The position numbers and the translations under genes were made by a program. A stretch of DNA of 64,000 nucleotides, taken from contig CM071573.1 in NCBI GenBank assembly GCA_036426205.1, positions 40,940,106 to 41,004,105 of the forward strand, written 5' to 3'. Below the pieces are notes generated by a model. The model was not told where the DNA came from. It ran no database searches and worked only from the letters and a program-made list of their open reading frames with translations. Positions 11,307-22,509 of this stretch are shown here, piece by piece (the stretch's first letter is position 1; each line of letters opens with the position of its first letter). Source of the DNA: Ascaphus truei. Its lineage: Eukaryota > Chordata > Amphibia > Anura > Ascaphidae.

Positions 11307-12692
11307 CTGCAAGCAAAACACATTGAAAGAAAGGAGAGTCACCAAAGCTAGAAAGCATTAACCAAATAGTCAAGATTACCTTGTTCTGGTTGTGATTTAT
11401 ACTGTAAATATTAACTTACTAGCACAGGTGCAGTGTATATTTGTGTAAGAGTACACCTGCCACCCTAATGATGGCAACACGATCATATGAATTTATAGGA
11501 AAATGCCAAATAAAATATTTTATCTTTATGCTGCTGTGTTAACGTCTAATGTACAAAGATACTAGCCTAAGAAGAGCCATACAAAGTACAATAAGGTACT
11601 TATCTATCTCGGACAAAGAGAGCATACAGTATTTTGCTCACTGTCACACAGAGCTGTATTTAAAGATTTAAGAATGGGGTTTTCCGTTTTAGAACCCAAA
11701 TTTGTAACAAGCCTAATTCTGTAGTCGACCAGTTGTGTGTTGAGTAAGACACTAACTTCCAGCTCTTCTGCACTAAAATCAGAATACTACCCAAGGTCTC
11801 GAGTGCAACGATTCTATGGTCTATACATTAATCTCTGACTGGGCTTTACTACGATGTTAAAATAATCATTAGGAATATGCGTCTCTTAACGACAATTTAT
11901 CAAGATACGTCTGACTATTCTCCGCTTGCGTCCCCTGGTGTTAATGCAATCTGCTTGACACATGTCCCTGTAGTGTCGTTACTGCACTTACTGCCAGCTC
12001 TTTATAGAGGAATAAAAATAAGTGACAGCCTTCGCCACCAAAAAAAGAAACCTCACAAACTTTGAGGACACTCTTGCTTCTTAGACAGCCGAGTTATTGA
12101 TTATTTTCTTACCTACTGTTAAACACAACTGGAGGTAAACGTGTATGGAAAATATTTAATTTCCCCCATACAACTCAATAGCACGAAATAGATCTTCAAC
12201 TTACAAATACTTCCAGTCTGACTCATTGTATAAGCATTTTATAAGCAGAGTATGCTTCTATCTTCCCCAAATTCTCTGCTTTAAGTATCACAGGACGCAG
12301 CCTTTATTTGCCTGGACAATGTTTGACAGAAGACAGCTGACAGGTGATGTTTTCTCTTCTAAAAATGACACTTCTGTGCGTGGTTCCACTGCTCAGAAAA
12401 AAAAAGCTATTTGGTTGTTGCCTACTTGTCTAGAATGCTGCCATCTTTAGAACTCTTTCCTCTAATCGCTCTGCTAATGTCTCCCTCAATTTCTTATTTG
12501 GGGATTAAACCCAGCTTGCTGAATTCAATTATTTGCCTTCACGCTTCTATGTTTCTTTACTCTACAATCAGCATTCCTTGTATTTTGAGCCATTGTATTT
12601 CTTGTGTTATCAAAAATGTAATGCACATCATGTTGTTGAATCTGTTGGGAAATATAACAACAATTACTGCTGCTATTTGAAATATTAGGGTT

Positions 12693-13185
12693 TTAAAGCT
12701 GCAGCTCAAGCTGCTGTTTTAAAAAAAAAAAATTCCATTCAATATGTGCATCAATACTATCTGCACAATGATAAGTAATTAGCTAAGTTGCCGATCGATC
12801 CGTTCTCCTGTCATCAATCACTGAAGATTCGGCTCGGGGGTTCATTAAATCTCTGTCAGTGCAGCAGAAGAAGACCCAAGATGCAAACATCTGTGGGGAA
12901 GATCATGTGACCAGGCAGTCACTAGATACAAATGGTGCACTGTTAGAGAGGGGGCAGGGCTAAAGAGCCAGAGCCAGAGTCTGTCTCAGAAGAAGGGGGT
13001 GTGACTTTGTAAATGGTTGCTATAGAAACAAAAATGCTTGTTACATTAGAATACATTAAAAAATGTCTTTAAAAATATATTTTTTTCCAAAAAGAATGCT
13101 ACAAGTATCTTCTCATAGCACAGAACAGATTTATTAAAAAAAAAACACATGTAGGATATTACTTGAATTGCAGCTTTAATGGACC
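12693..13185. mobile_element. MITE-like element (family D), about 490 bp
   Basis: Ends TTTAAAGCTGCAG and TTGCAGCTTTAA are inverted. Interior has GATCATGTGACCAGGCAGTC and GTTGCTATAGAAACAAAAAT, both shared with 57885-58335. Confidence 0.65.
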
Positions 13186-15144
13186 ATGTGTATAACTGAC
13201 TTGTCGCACATACACTACAGTGAGTTCTAGCTCCTGTAATCTCCTTTTTGCCAAAGTAGGTTGCAAAGTTAAAGGTTGAGGTGACATTTCCCCCCTCCCT
13301 TCAGTGTTCATCAGCTTCTTACTAGCCCTTAACAAAACCTTTTAGGCAATATGTACGGGAGATGTGGTAAGCCATATGGCATCTCGGTTAAAATGGGTCA
13401 TAAGATGTCTAACTACACAGCACCACTTAGTAACTAAGGCCCTGTGGATTTGTGATTGCGTTACACGGAGTAAGGCTACCAAGAACAAATGTCAAAGGTT
13501 GTTAAACCTATCTTAAGTTTATAACTATTGTTACAATAGGTACAGAAAATGTGACTTTACCAAGACGACTTATTCCCTATTCTTCCGTGTTTCTCATATA
13601 GTAACTCGTTCGGACGATTCCTTCTATTGAGCTTGTCAGTCATTATCCCCCCAAGAAGGATGATAATAAGCTTGTCTGTACTGTACATTCTACGCGTCAC
13701 ATTTGGTTTGCTTCCAACAGGATATCCATGGCAGGGAACATTTATTGACACACCCTAATGGTCTCATCTTATGTCATTGCAGGGTGACATGAGATAGTGA
13801 ATTCTCCAGAATCTCTGCACCAGACACCCCCCGCCCCCCCCCTCCCCCACACACACACACTTATTATTCTTAACCAGGGGCTAGATCATCATTGTGTGTG
13901 GCAATCAGTGAAAAGGTCTGTTGTGAAAATAAGAATTTGTTTCTTAAAACCCTGAATTGATTGCGGTAGACCCAAAAAATTTAATTTTTTTTTTTTTTTT
14001 AAATCATAGTTGTTACCATGGGGTCCCTCTGTGCTGGCCCTTAGCTCGGGGGACTCCCCGGTTCCATGGGATAATTATGCTGCTGGTGTCATTGGCAGTC
14101 ATTTTATTTCCCAAGGAGAGAGCATGGCCATGTACACCGGTAATTACTTCTCCAACCAGGCAGTCCCTGGCAATAAAAATAGCACAATTCTGCACCGGAG
14201 GACCAATTATGTGAAAAAAGAAATACAAAATTCCCAGGCGGGACTGCTGCGTTAAAGAAATGACATTACAGTAGAGAGAAACCCAAACACTGTAGAGAGA
14301 GGTAAGAAGAACGATGTGGCAAAACTCTACAATTTACAAGCGGTTTATAAGATCACCTCTGCATGTAACACAGAAAGAGGAGAACCAGCGCCTGATACTA
14401 TATAGGATAGCTGAGTTTACTCCTAAATTGCCTTTAGGCAACTGCATTTCCTGTAATGGTTCCAACTTACTGCCATGGTGGAAAAGAAGTATTACTTTAA
14501 TACAAGGGTTCCTCCTCATTTCAAAACTTTCCCCTTATTTCTTACAGCTTATACGAGTTGATGAATATAACAAGGCTGCCACCTAGTGCCTCCCACTGAT
14601 TTATTTCAGTGTATAGGGCTGTTAAGGAAGCAAGAAACGTTTTTTCGGTTATCCTACTTTGAGGTTTTCTTTAACCTGTCCATTGACCATCGCGTTTCAG
14701 ATACATACGGACCTGCAACATTTCCATCAAGATTTCATACACTGTGCAAGTAATGCAATGTAATCTTTCAGCCTCAAAGACCCCCAATATCTCTACCAGT
14801 TCGGCACATTCCCAGCAGACATAAACTCATGCTGGTGAAGGGCTGTTTTCTCTGCTGGTGTTTGATATTATACTTCCGGATCCCAGAATCCTCTCTTTGC
14901 CAATGTAAGCTTGAGTATTCATCCACTTTTTACTAGCCCTTAAAAAAAACATCAGGTGCCATGTATTTACCAGTAATTTGTATTTGATATATTGCATACA
15001 CTACAGGTGATATGTATCCTACAATATATTACTACAGTATGTTGTGAATATATAATATTTTGGATTATTTTGCATTAAAAAATACGATGTTCCACCGCTT
15101 CCATTCTGCACAAGATTTAACGGTTGAGCTTTTCTTTGTCCTTT

Positions 15145-15216
15145 CAACGCCTCTAATGATCCAAGGCTTTTCAACGCCTGTAATGATCCAAGGCTTTTCA
15201 ACGCCTGTAATGATTT
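15145..15216. repeat. 27-bp tandem repeat, 2.7 units
   Basis: Unit CAACGCCTGTAATGATCCAA plus GGCTTTT; three steps with one substitution. Confidence 0.85.
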
Positions 15217-15852
15217 AAGCTGCTGCTATACTCTGTCTCCAATCTATTCCTATATACTGTAACATACTTGGGATGTTAAATTCTGAAGTAGCTGAAAGTC
15301 ACAGAATGCCACAAAATGGCAAGCAGCTCGATTCCACAAGCACATATTTTTGTGAGATGGACTTCAGTTTACAATGATCTTTAGAAATTAAATCTCAGTT
15401 TATAAATAACAAAGCTTGGCCGTTTGCTGTAGGACTGTGGAATCCGGAACGGGATTTCTTTGCCTCTCTCTAGCACAGAATATCAATACCGCAATGATAA
15501 CCAGATGCATTACAGAGGTAAAATATACTCAGATGTAATTGCATTTCTTAATATCCATTGATTTTCCAAGTTTGGTGTTCACATCTCCAATGCTACAGAG
15601 ATTTCTAATGAAGATATGAAAAGGCCCCACTGTATTTTATTCCCAATAAATTGGAACTAATAAACTTTAATAGGCTCTGTGTTCACAGACAGGTATGACA
15701 GTTTAACCTTACGCTAAAGCCACAAACACGCTCAATAATTGTTATTGATCTTCGAGTGCAGTGCAAGGACTGTCACATGTGCTCCAGTGAAGAGTGTCAT
15801 TCTGTCACGGAGTGTGAACCATTGAAGCAGAGCATATAGAGTACTACCTAAG

Positions 15853-15928
15853 GTAAGGGTGGGCAACGCCACTCTCAAGAGCCAACAACAGGGCATGTTT
15901 CTAGGATATCCCTGCTTCAGCACAGAAC
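15853..15928. mobile_element. Family A MITE, half copy
   Basis: Only the left half remains, from AGGGTGGGCAAC to CTTCAGCACAG. Confidence 0.65.
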
Positions 15929-16302
15929 TTGTTCCCTTTTCACCTCACTGTAAAAGCGGTCTTACCAATAAATACGGTATTTTTGTATAATACTGTATAA
16001 TGCTGTAATATTTACACAATAAATAGTAACCTGTAGTGTTAAATATCCATAGCTCCAAGCCGTGTGGGGAGCAAGGGATTAGAGCATACACACAAACGAC
16101 GACAATAATGTATAAAGCTTAACAAGGGGCCAAAAAAGCCTCTGCGGTGGACATGGGATGGGATGGTAATAATAAAATACTCACACTGCCCTGTGTGAGT
16201 AAAGGTGCATAAGGGTATCTTGTGTGGTGGAACCTGACCCTCCCAGGTAGATGGTCAGATAGGGGATAAGGATAAATAGCGATTATAAAATATGGCAATA
16301 AG

Positions 16303-16458
16303 CAGTGGTCGACAAATCACCAAAAAATCTAATCGCCAAACAAAAAAATATACTCGCCACCTATTACCACACGTGTGCTGCTTGGGCCAATAGGAGCTCG
16401 CCACGATGTTAAATCCACTCGCCCGGGGCGTGCAAATGTATAGGTTTGTCGAACACTG
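16303..16458. mobile_element. hAT-type MITE (family C), 156 bp
   Basis: TIRs CAGTGGTCGACAAA and TTTGTCGAACACTG. Flanks GCAATAAG and GCAATAAC match at 7 of 8. Reverse orientation relative to 20533-20687. Confidence 0.82.
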
Positions 16459-18033
16459 GCAATAACCATATAATACTTACACGGCCCTGTGTAAGCACAG
16501 ATAAATAGTAACCTGTAGTGTTAAATATCCATAGCTCCAAGCTGTGTGGTGTTCTTACAATGGCATTTGTCATTCTCTGGGGTCTTGTAATTAGCAATGC
16601 ACCACAAATAGCAAAGAACACCTAACTTTTCACTTAGGCTGCCATAACTCCTGCAGTTCTCCAAATTCACAATTCATATTTCATAAAGAGCGTTTTTGGA
16701 GCTTGTTCTTTGCCCAGCATGTTTAACCCCTTTGCCGCCAAATACGGCCTCTTAATCTAACCCATAGTGGCATGAGAAATTCTCATTGCGTATACAGTAT
16801 AAAGTACTGTATGACGTAAGTGATCAGATTACATTTACCTGGCAAAGGGTTAACGTGGAGGGATTCTGTAAAACATTTAATTCTGCTGAGTTCGATAACC
16901 AGAAAGCATTTCATCCAGGAAAAAAATTAATATGGATTTTACAGACAACTGCTAGATAGCTGGGTAATACCACAGGTCTTTACAATGGTTTAACATCTGA
17001 CAGAAGACAAATAGCATGAGTGACCCCAAGGGTGAAAGGCTATCTGGCATACTGCACAATTTATCTCTGAAATAAGAAGATTTATGGGTCTCTGCTGCTA
17101 TAGAAAAGTCCGTCTCTAAGGTGTCTTCAGTCTGCAAAGCCTATAATGGTCATTGTTATTTCATCTCTCACATGGAGGTGTTGTGACCAATATGAGGAGA
17201 GATATACTGTGCGACGCTTCTTGCATTAATAAGCAGGACACTTGTGTATTGTACGCTCATGCACAGTGGCGCACGTGGAAGAGGTCGTGCTAACATTTCA
17301 AAATCCCTTCTACTCTTCTTGGGGAAATCTAGGGATAAGTCTCTCTTTAAATAAAGTGTATACTGTAAATGCAATCAAACACTTTTACAACCTTTTACTT
17401 TAACAAGCTGTTTTACTAGCTGTGGCAGTAAGACACCCAAGGGGAAATTCATCAAAGCCTCCATTTAAATACCAACCCTAACGATACATCTTTTATCCTC
17501 TGCAGTGCTGAAAAGACTTCTTACAATGCATTGAAACATAATGTACTTTGAAGGTGTTAAACCCTCACTTTGTACCTTTACTCCTGTTAAGTGGCTTGTA
17601 AAAAATAGTTTGAGGAGTAGTCTTTATTTTACTGACCACTTTTTATTCATAATAAAAAATAATATAGATAAATAGCAAGCCCGTTATCTCTCACAAACTC
17701 AAACCTCCGGTGGCGTGTTATGATAAAGGGGACACTTCCACGCCTCGTGATTCAGCCTCCTCAACGTTTCATTGGTTTGTGATAACTTGTTACATACAGT
17801 ATGCTTGCTTTATCACATTATTTTATGTCTTTAATTCCCATAATATTAAGACTCATGTTGGCAACTTATAAATAATTGAGTAAAGCATTATTAATAGATA
17901 AGAGTAATAAACATTCTTCCCTCAGTGGCTTTTTCCTGTAAATATCTGTATCACAAAGTTGAAGGAAACTTATCCGGGGGACTTTAGAATAGGTTAATGA
18001 AAAACAGGGAAAGAACCCACAGACAGTCAACAG

Positions 18034-18209
18034 CAGGGGTGGCCAACTACAGTCCTCAAGGGACACTAACAGGTCAGGTTTTCAACTGAGCCACTGATTG
18101 AGCCATCTGTGCTGAAGCTGCCACTGATTGAGCAACCAGTGCTGAAGCAGGGATATCCTGAAAACCTGACCTGTTGGTGGCCCTTGAGGACAAGAGTTGG
18201 CCACTCCTA
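18034..18209. mobile_element. Family A MITE, copy 5
   Basis: CAGGGGTGGCCAACTACAGT to GAGTTGGCCACTCCTA, with a small deletion in the left arm. No convincing target duplication. Confidence 0.75.
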
Positions 18210-18311
18210 ATTAAAGCTCCCTCATCCCACTCAACCGCATCACCGCTGTGCTTTATGTCCTAACCCCAATATATTTGGTTTGGATGAGATGCTAAAGATT
18301 GTGCTACTTAC

Positions 18312-18364
18312 AGTAACAGGTTCCACGCAGGGGATTACCCAGGTATCTGTTCTCCGAGTCACAT
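18312..18364 (-). CDS. ATRNL1: ATRNL1 micro-exon, end of laminin-type EGF repeat
   Basis: 53-bp exon, the smallest here. The acceptor CTTGCAG precedes 18364 and the donor ACT|GTAAGT follows 18312. It supplies the last base of a Leu codon, 17 full codons (CDSENRYLGNPL then RGTCY) and the first base of a Tyr codon. CDSENRY.GNP..GTCY closes the last laminin-type EGF module of attractin-like proteins and contributes two cysteines. Phase fits the exons on both sides. It is too short for open reading frame detection and was found from splice sites and homology. Confidence 0.9.
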
Positions 18365-18720
18365 CTGCAAGGACAGAAATAAAACAGTTTTGAGATCATT
18401 AAGATAATATATTAAATGTCTTCTGCTTCTGGAAGAACACACAAGTTCATTTTCGTCTGCTGCTGTGCAAAACACTGTCAAAAAGAAGTGAGGGACCGGA
18501 GAGGTTTATACTGTACAGTGTAACAAAGAGGCAGGCAGAGAACAATGAATCTCCGTGCACTGCAGTCTCCCTAAAAATTCCAATGGCATAAATGACTCCT
18601 CAAATAACTCCAGTGCAGTGTAAGGATAATAAAATCACTGGGCTTACACTGTATTGGCACATTTTATCATGCAAATTGACACCTTTCTCACAATAAGAAG
18701 ATGCTTTAATGTCTGTTTCT

Positions 18721-19073
18721 GGTGGAGGGTTTTTGTCACTTGTTTGCTCACCATAACCTAGAAAGTGTGTGGTTGAAACTTATTCCAGCTTCAAATGGCA
18801 AAGCCAGGAAGCAACCTCACACTGATGGGACCAAAAAATCAAAACAGCTGTCTGTGAATAGGTTTCTCTTTAACCCAGTTTGTGCTGAAAATCTGTGGCA
18901 GGTATAAGCTTATAGGGGTCCATGTTAAAATGGATATGAAGCACAAGGTGTGCTCATTTGCATGTCATTTCCCAGAATCCCTTGCTGCAGTGGAAGCACG
19001 GTATGCTAGGAGATAATGGGGAAAGGCCGGGTTGCAGACCTGTCTGAGACGTGTGAATGTGCTCACAAGTTAA
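18721..19073 (+). repeat. Hammerhead-bearing repeat, single unit
   Basis: Starts with the same GGAGGGTTTTTGTCAC block as the 20.7-kb copy and ends at the shared CTCACAAGTTA block. It carries the full order: start block, GCAAAGCCAG, hammerhead, CTTATAGGGGTCCATG, CATTTCCCAGAATCCC and GGGTTGCAGACC. Confidence 0.8.
18817..18857 (+). ncRNA. Degenerate hammerhead in repeat copy
   Basis: Same layout as 20811-20855: TCACA, CTGATGG, GACC, an A-rich loop, TC, AAAA, C-AGCT-G, TGTC, TGTGA. Stem I TCACA/TGTGA is intact, but the core has changed at A9 (to G) and G12 (to A) and stem II lost pairs. Probably inactive. Confidence 0.65.
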
Positions 19074-19910
19074 ATTTTTAATTTACTGTCTCCTAATTGG
19101 ATGTGGTTAATATTTAGTATGCCACAGACAAGCAAACGTCTAGTGTGCCCTTTTTGCAGTAAATCGCAGAAGTAGAACATGGTGCCTTGATTTTTGCAGG
19201 CTGACACTTCCAAAGTCACAATGTTATTGTGATGTGATGGGCTCAGTGACCCCATGTATTCAGAAAGCATCGTACCGAAAAATAACATATACTCACTACT
19301 CTCTTCAAATGACAAGAGAAAAGAAAAATATTATTGTACTCTAATAGTAACCTTCTGGGAATGGGAAGCATGCCATATCAGTGAGTAATATAAAAAGGGC
19401 TTGATGAGATTTTGAAACAGTGTGGATGTTAGAGATCAGATAACACTATTTATCTATTTCTGTAGCTGTTTATTTAAAGTGGAATAACTTGCCTTGCATT
19501 AGCATGCCATGCAGAACATACTGCAAATACCGCGTCATTCACGGAAAGCGGTATATATTATTGTGTGTATTCCAGTTGTATAGCCAAAGCCTTGATTACT
19601 ACCAACATTAAGACTGGTGCTGAGAAAATTTGGCTATTTTTGCTTTTATAAGAATTTGACATTTTTTGCGAAATATTCTGTCTTTACCTACACAAAAAAA
19701 GTTACCTCCCTGTTTTTATGGAAGAAAAAGTCTGCATTTTTTACAGCAATTCAGGCAGCAAAAGAAATGCCGCTAGGTCTGGGCTCTTCAACCAGCTCTC
19801 CAAAGGGGCCAGATTAAAAAAAAACATTTAGGAGTAGAAGGGCCACAGGCTTATTGTAATGTCATTTTAGCTACACTACTTGAAAAGTATAACATTATAG
19901 TATTCTATGA

Positions 19911-20036
19911 ATACTCAGTTTGAGTATATATCCCATCTAATTGGTTCAACTTGAGGTTTTAGTTACTATGAACTAAAACCTCAGGTTAAACCAATGTAAC
20001 CAATTATTAGATGAGATCTATAATCACACTGAGTAT
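19911..20036. repeat. Fold-back repeat
   Basis: CTTGAGGTTTTAGTT (left arm) and AACTAAAACCTCAGGTT (right arm) meet at a 6-bp loop; pairing extends outward through CATCTAATTGGTT/ACCAATTATTAGATG and ATACTCAGT/ACTGAGTAT with interruptions. Confidence 0.7.
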
Positions 20037-20532
20037 TATTGGTCGAGTTCAGAGCACAGAAATTTTCTTAGCTTCCATGATCATTGCAACACTCCTCCTG
20101 GCACTTAATGGAGCAATCCAAGTTCATTTTTTTTATAAACAGGTGTGAAGCACGGTGTCTCTGGAGCTGGACTCTTTGATTTCAGCTCCGGGAACCCCAT
20201 GCTTCCTGAGATACCTCCGTCGGAGGTGCCGGTATCTCTCTGCTTTCTAAATGTCCCTGTCACGCAGGCCAATAGGAAAACACATGGGATGATGTCACAG
20301 CTTCCTATTGGCCCGTGTGACGCAGGACATTTAAATCGCCATTACGATATCCCCAACTAGCCCAGCTGGAGCTGCTACCAGCACCCGCTGTGGAAGTAAG
20401 TATCTCGGAAAGTAGTGGGTCCCCAGAGCAGAAACCAAAGCAATTCAGCTCCGTAGATCCCCTGCTTCAAACCTATTTAGAAGGTTGGACTGCACCTTTT
20501 ATATACAGTATATATATATATATATATATATA

Positions 20533-20684
20533 CAGTGTTCGAGAAACCTATACATTTGCACGCCCCGGGCGAGTGATTTAACATCGTGGCGAGCTCCTAT
20601 TGGCCCAAGCAGTACACGTGTGGTACTGGGTGGCGAGTAGATTTTTTTGTTCGGCGAGTAGATTTTTTGGTGATTTGTCGACCA

Positions 20685-20687
<3 letters not shown>
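20533..20687. mobile_element. hAT-type MITE (family C) inside a TA microsatellite
   Basis: 155-bp copy with ends CAGTGTTCGAGAAA and TTTGTCGACCACTG. Both sides are (TA)n, so the target duplication cannot be told from the microsatellite. Confidence 0.8.
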
Positions 20688-20716
<29 letters not shown>

Positions 20717-20718
<2 letters not shown>

Positions 20719-21173
20719 GTTTTTGTCACTTTTTTTACTCACCATAACTTAACTCAGTATTATGGTTTAGCCTATCCCTTAGCCTCTCTTGCATTCCCAG
20801 TAAAATCAACCCCACACTGATGAGACCCATCAAGGTCGAAACGGCTGTCTGTGGGTGGTTTTCTGGGTATGCACCTTAACCCTGGCTGTGCTCAAAGCTG
20901 TGACCATGCAGCAAGCTTAAGCCTATAGGGAACCATGTTAAAAATGGTTATTGAGGCAAAAAGTGACACTGTGTGCTCATTTGCATGTCATTTCCCAGAA
21001 TCCCTTGCTGCAGTGGAAGTGCTGTATGCTGGGTGATAATGGGGGAAAGGCGGGGTTGCAGACCTGCCTAAGACATGCAGATGAGCATACAGTTATATTT
21101 GCATATTTGCTTTCCTGTGGAGGGTTTTTGTCACTTTTTTTACTCACCATAACTTAACTCAGTATTATATATA
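20717..21173 (+). repeat. Hammerhead-bearing repeat, one full 405-bp unit plus start of the next
   Basis: The block GGGTTTTTGTCAC followed by a TTTTTTTACTCACC stretch starts at 20717 and recurs at 21122, giving a 405-bp period; the second unit breaks off about 50 bp later in a TA-rich run. Between them lie the hammerhead (20811-20855) and the conserved segment CATTTCCCAGAATCCC at about 20988-21003. Other copies are at 18721-19073, 50821-51188 and, inverted, 6036-6260 and 6661-6790. Head-to-tail arrangement is that of a satellite or of retrozyme-like elements. Confidence 0.8.
20811..20855 (+). ncRNA. Type I hammerhead ribozyme, complete core
   Basis: All parts of a type I hammerhead are in order. 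Stem I strand CCCACA (20811-20816); core CTGATGA (20817-20823); stem II GACC (20824-20827), loop CATCAA, GGTC (20834-20837); core GAA with A15.1 (20838-20841); a two-pair stem III (A-C / G-T around loop GGCT); cleavage triplet GTC (20847-20849); stem I strand TGTGGG (20850-20855). Stems I and II pair perfectly and every conserved core nucleotide is present. Predicted cleavage is after C20849. The very short stem III resembles that of newt satellite and retrotransposon hammerheads, which often act as dimers. Confidence 0.85.
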
Positions 21174-22370
21174 TATGTGTTTTCATGATGGGGGGAGGGG
21201 TGTGACTGATATATTTTGTGGGTAGAGCTCACTAATTTGTTGTATTTTGATATATATCCATGTGGCTGTAGTTTTGTGGCATGACAGGATGCCTGCCCCC
21301 CTGCATCTGCACTGATAAAGACTACCTGGAGAAAAGAATGTCACTTCCACCATTTTGTGCCTTAAATATCTAAGAAACGACTGATAACAGACTTGGTTTC
21401 ATGTAACAAAATATTTCTAAAAAGCACGTGCCCTGGCAAAGGGTTACAGAGTATCTAGTTTATATATAAATGCTACGATATGCTCACATTTGTAGCATTT
21501 ATTTATGAGGCAACACCAACATATTCAACGTTCTGTGCTGAACAATTGGGGTGAAAGGCAACAACACACAATAACAAATAGCAATGTCTACTTCCTGCGA
21601 TGCTTCAGGTAAAGCAGCAAAACACGTGAAATCTTATATGGTTTTTATAAAAGAAATCAGTTCTGTAGTATTAGAAAACAGTGACTGCATTCTTTGATTT
21701 CTGTAGCAGGATTTAACCCACCTCCCCAGCAGTGCAAGATCTTTGCAACACTTTCCTGTTTGTGATAATTTGTTGCCAATGTTCTCAGCATTTTGAGCTG
21801 AAAACTGTAACAATAGATGATGTTAACTTCATAATATAAGGATACATTGTAGCTGCTGAGTTACACTAACTGAAGGATTGATTGAAACTGAAAGGCAGCC
21901 ATTATGTTAGGCACACAATCAGGATTTGTTCAGCTTTATAACAGGATCACCAAATATTTGCAGTTTAGTTAGAATGTAGAATTATACATTGTCACATGCT
22001 TTACATATACAAATAAGAAAAGAAAAAAAGAACAAAACAAAAAAAAACAACAGGGAAAGTAGTATTGCTGCTTTAAGTTCCGCCTCTCCTGCCAGCCTCA
22101 ACTTTGCAAAGGTGAAAGTATATTGCAAATAATCCTTCACTAGCTAAAACAAACTGAGGGGAGATACAAATGCTTCCAGTGACATTAAAACAAGGGTTAC
22201 TGGGGGGAAAGAATGCAGACTGCTTTCCCTCTCACCCTGTGCTCTAAGTACTGAGTAATTCAATCACACAGAAGAACCCTTTCAAGTGTTTAATAACCAT
22301 TAACTCCTGCAAACAACCTGACAGATGACTTTGCACAGGCCAGAAAGCAGTTACATGTGATGCTCTAGCT

Positions 22371-22509
22371 CAGGGGTGCTCAACTGCAGTCCTCAAGCCC
22401 CGCATGTCAGAATGACTGAGTCACTGATTGAGCCACCTGTGCTGAAGCAGGGAGATCCTGGAAAACTGACCTGTTGGTGTCCCTTGAGGACTAGAGTTGG
22501 CCACCTCTG
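22371..22509. mobile_element. Family A MITE, copy 6
   Basis: Left arm truncated internally. Flanks CTCTAGCT and CTCTACAC share their first five bases. Confidence 0.72.

Larger units (their letters stand above)
11307..18311 (-). other. ATRNL1: ATRNL1 intron (7.0 kb)
   Basis: Contains the long MITE 12693-13185, a half copy and a full copy of the palindromic MITE (15853-15928, 18034-18209), the short MITE 16303-16458 and a 27-bp tandem repeat (15145-15216). The segment 16016-16060 recurs at 16501-16545, bracketing local duplications. Nothing recognised in 11307-12690 or 13190-15140. Confidence 0.75.

Noticed and set aside
15145..15216. Short regularly spaced repeats, CRISPR-like at first sight
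   Set aside because: Continuous tandem repeat without spacers, in a vertebrate intron.
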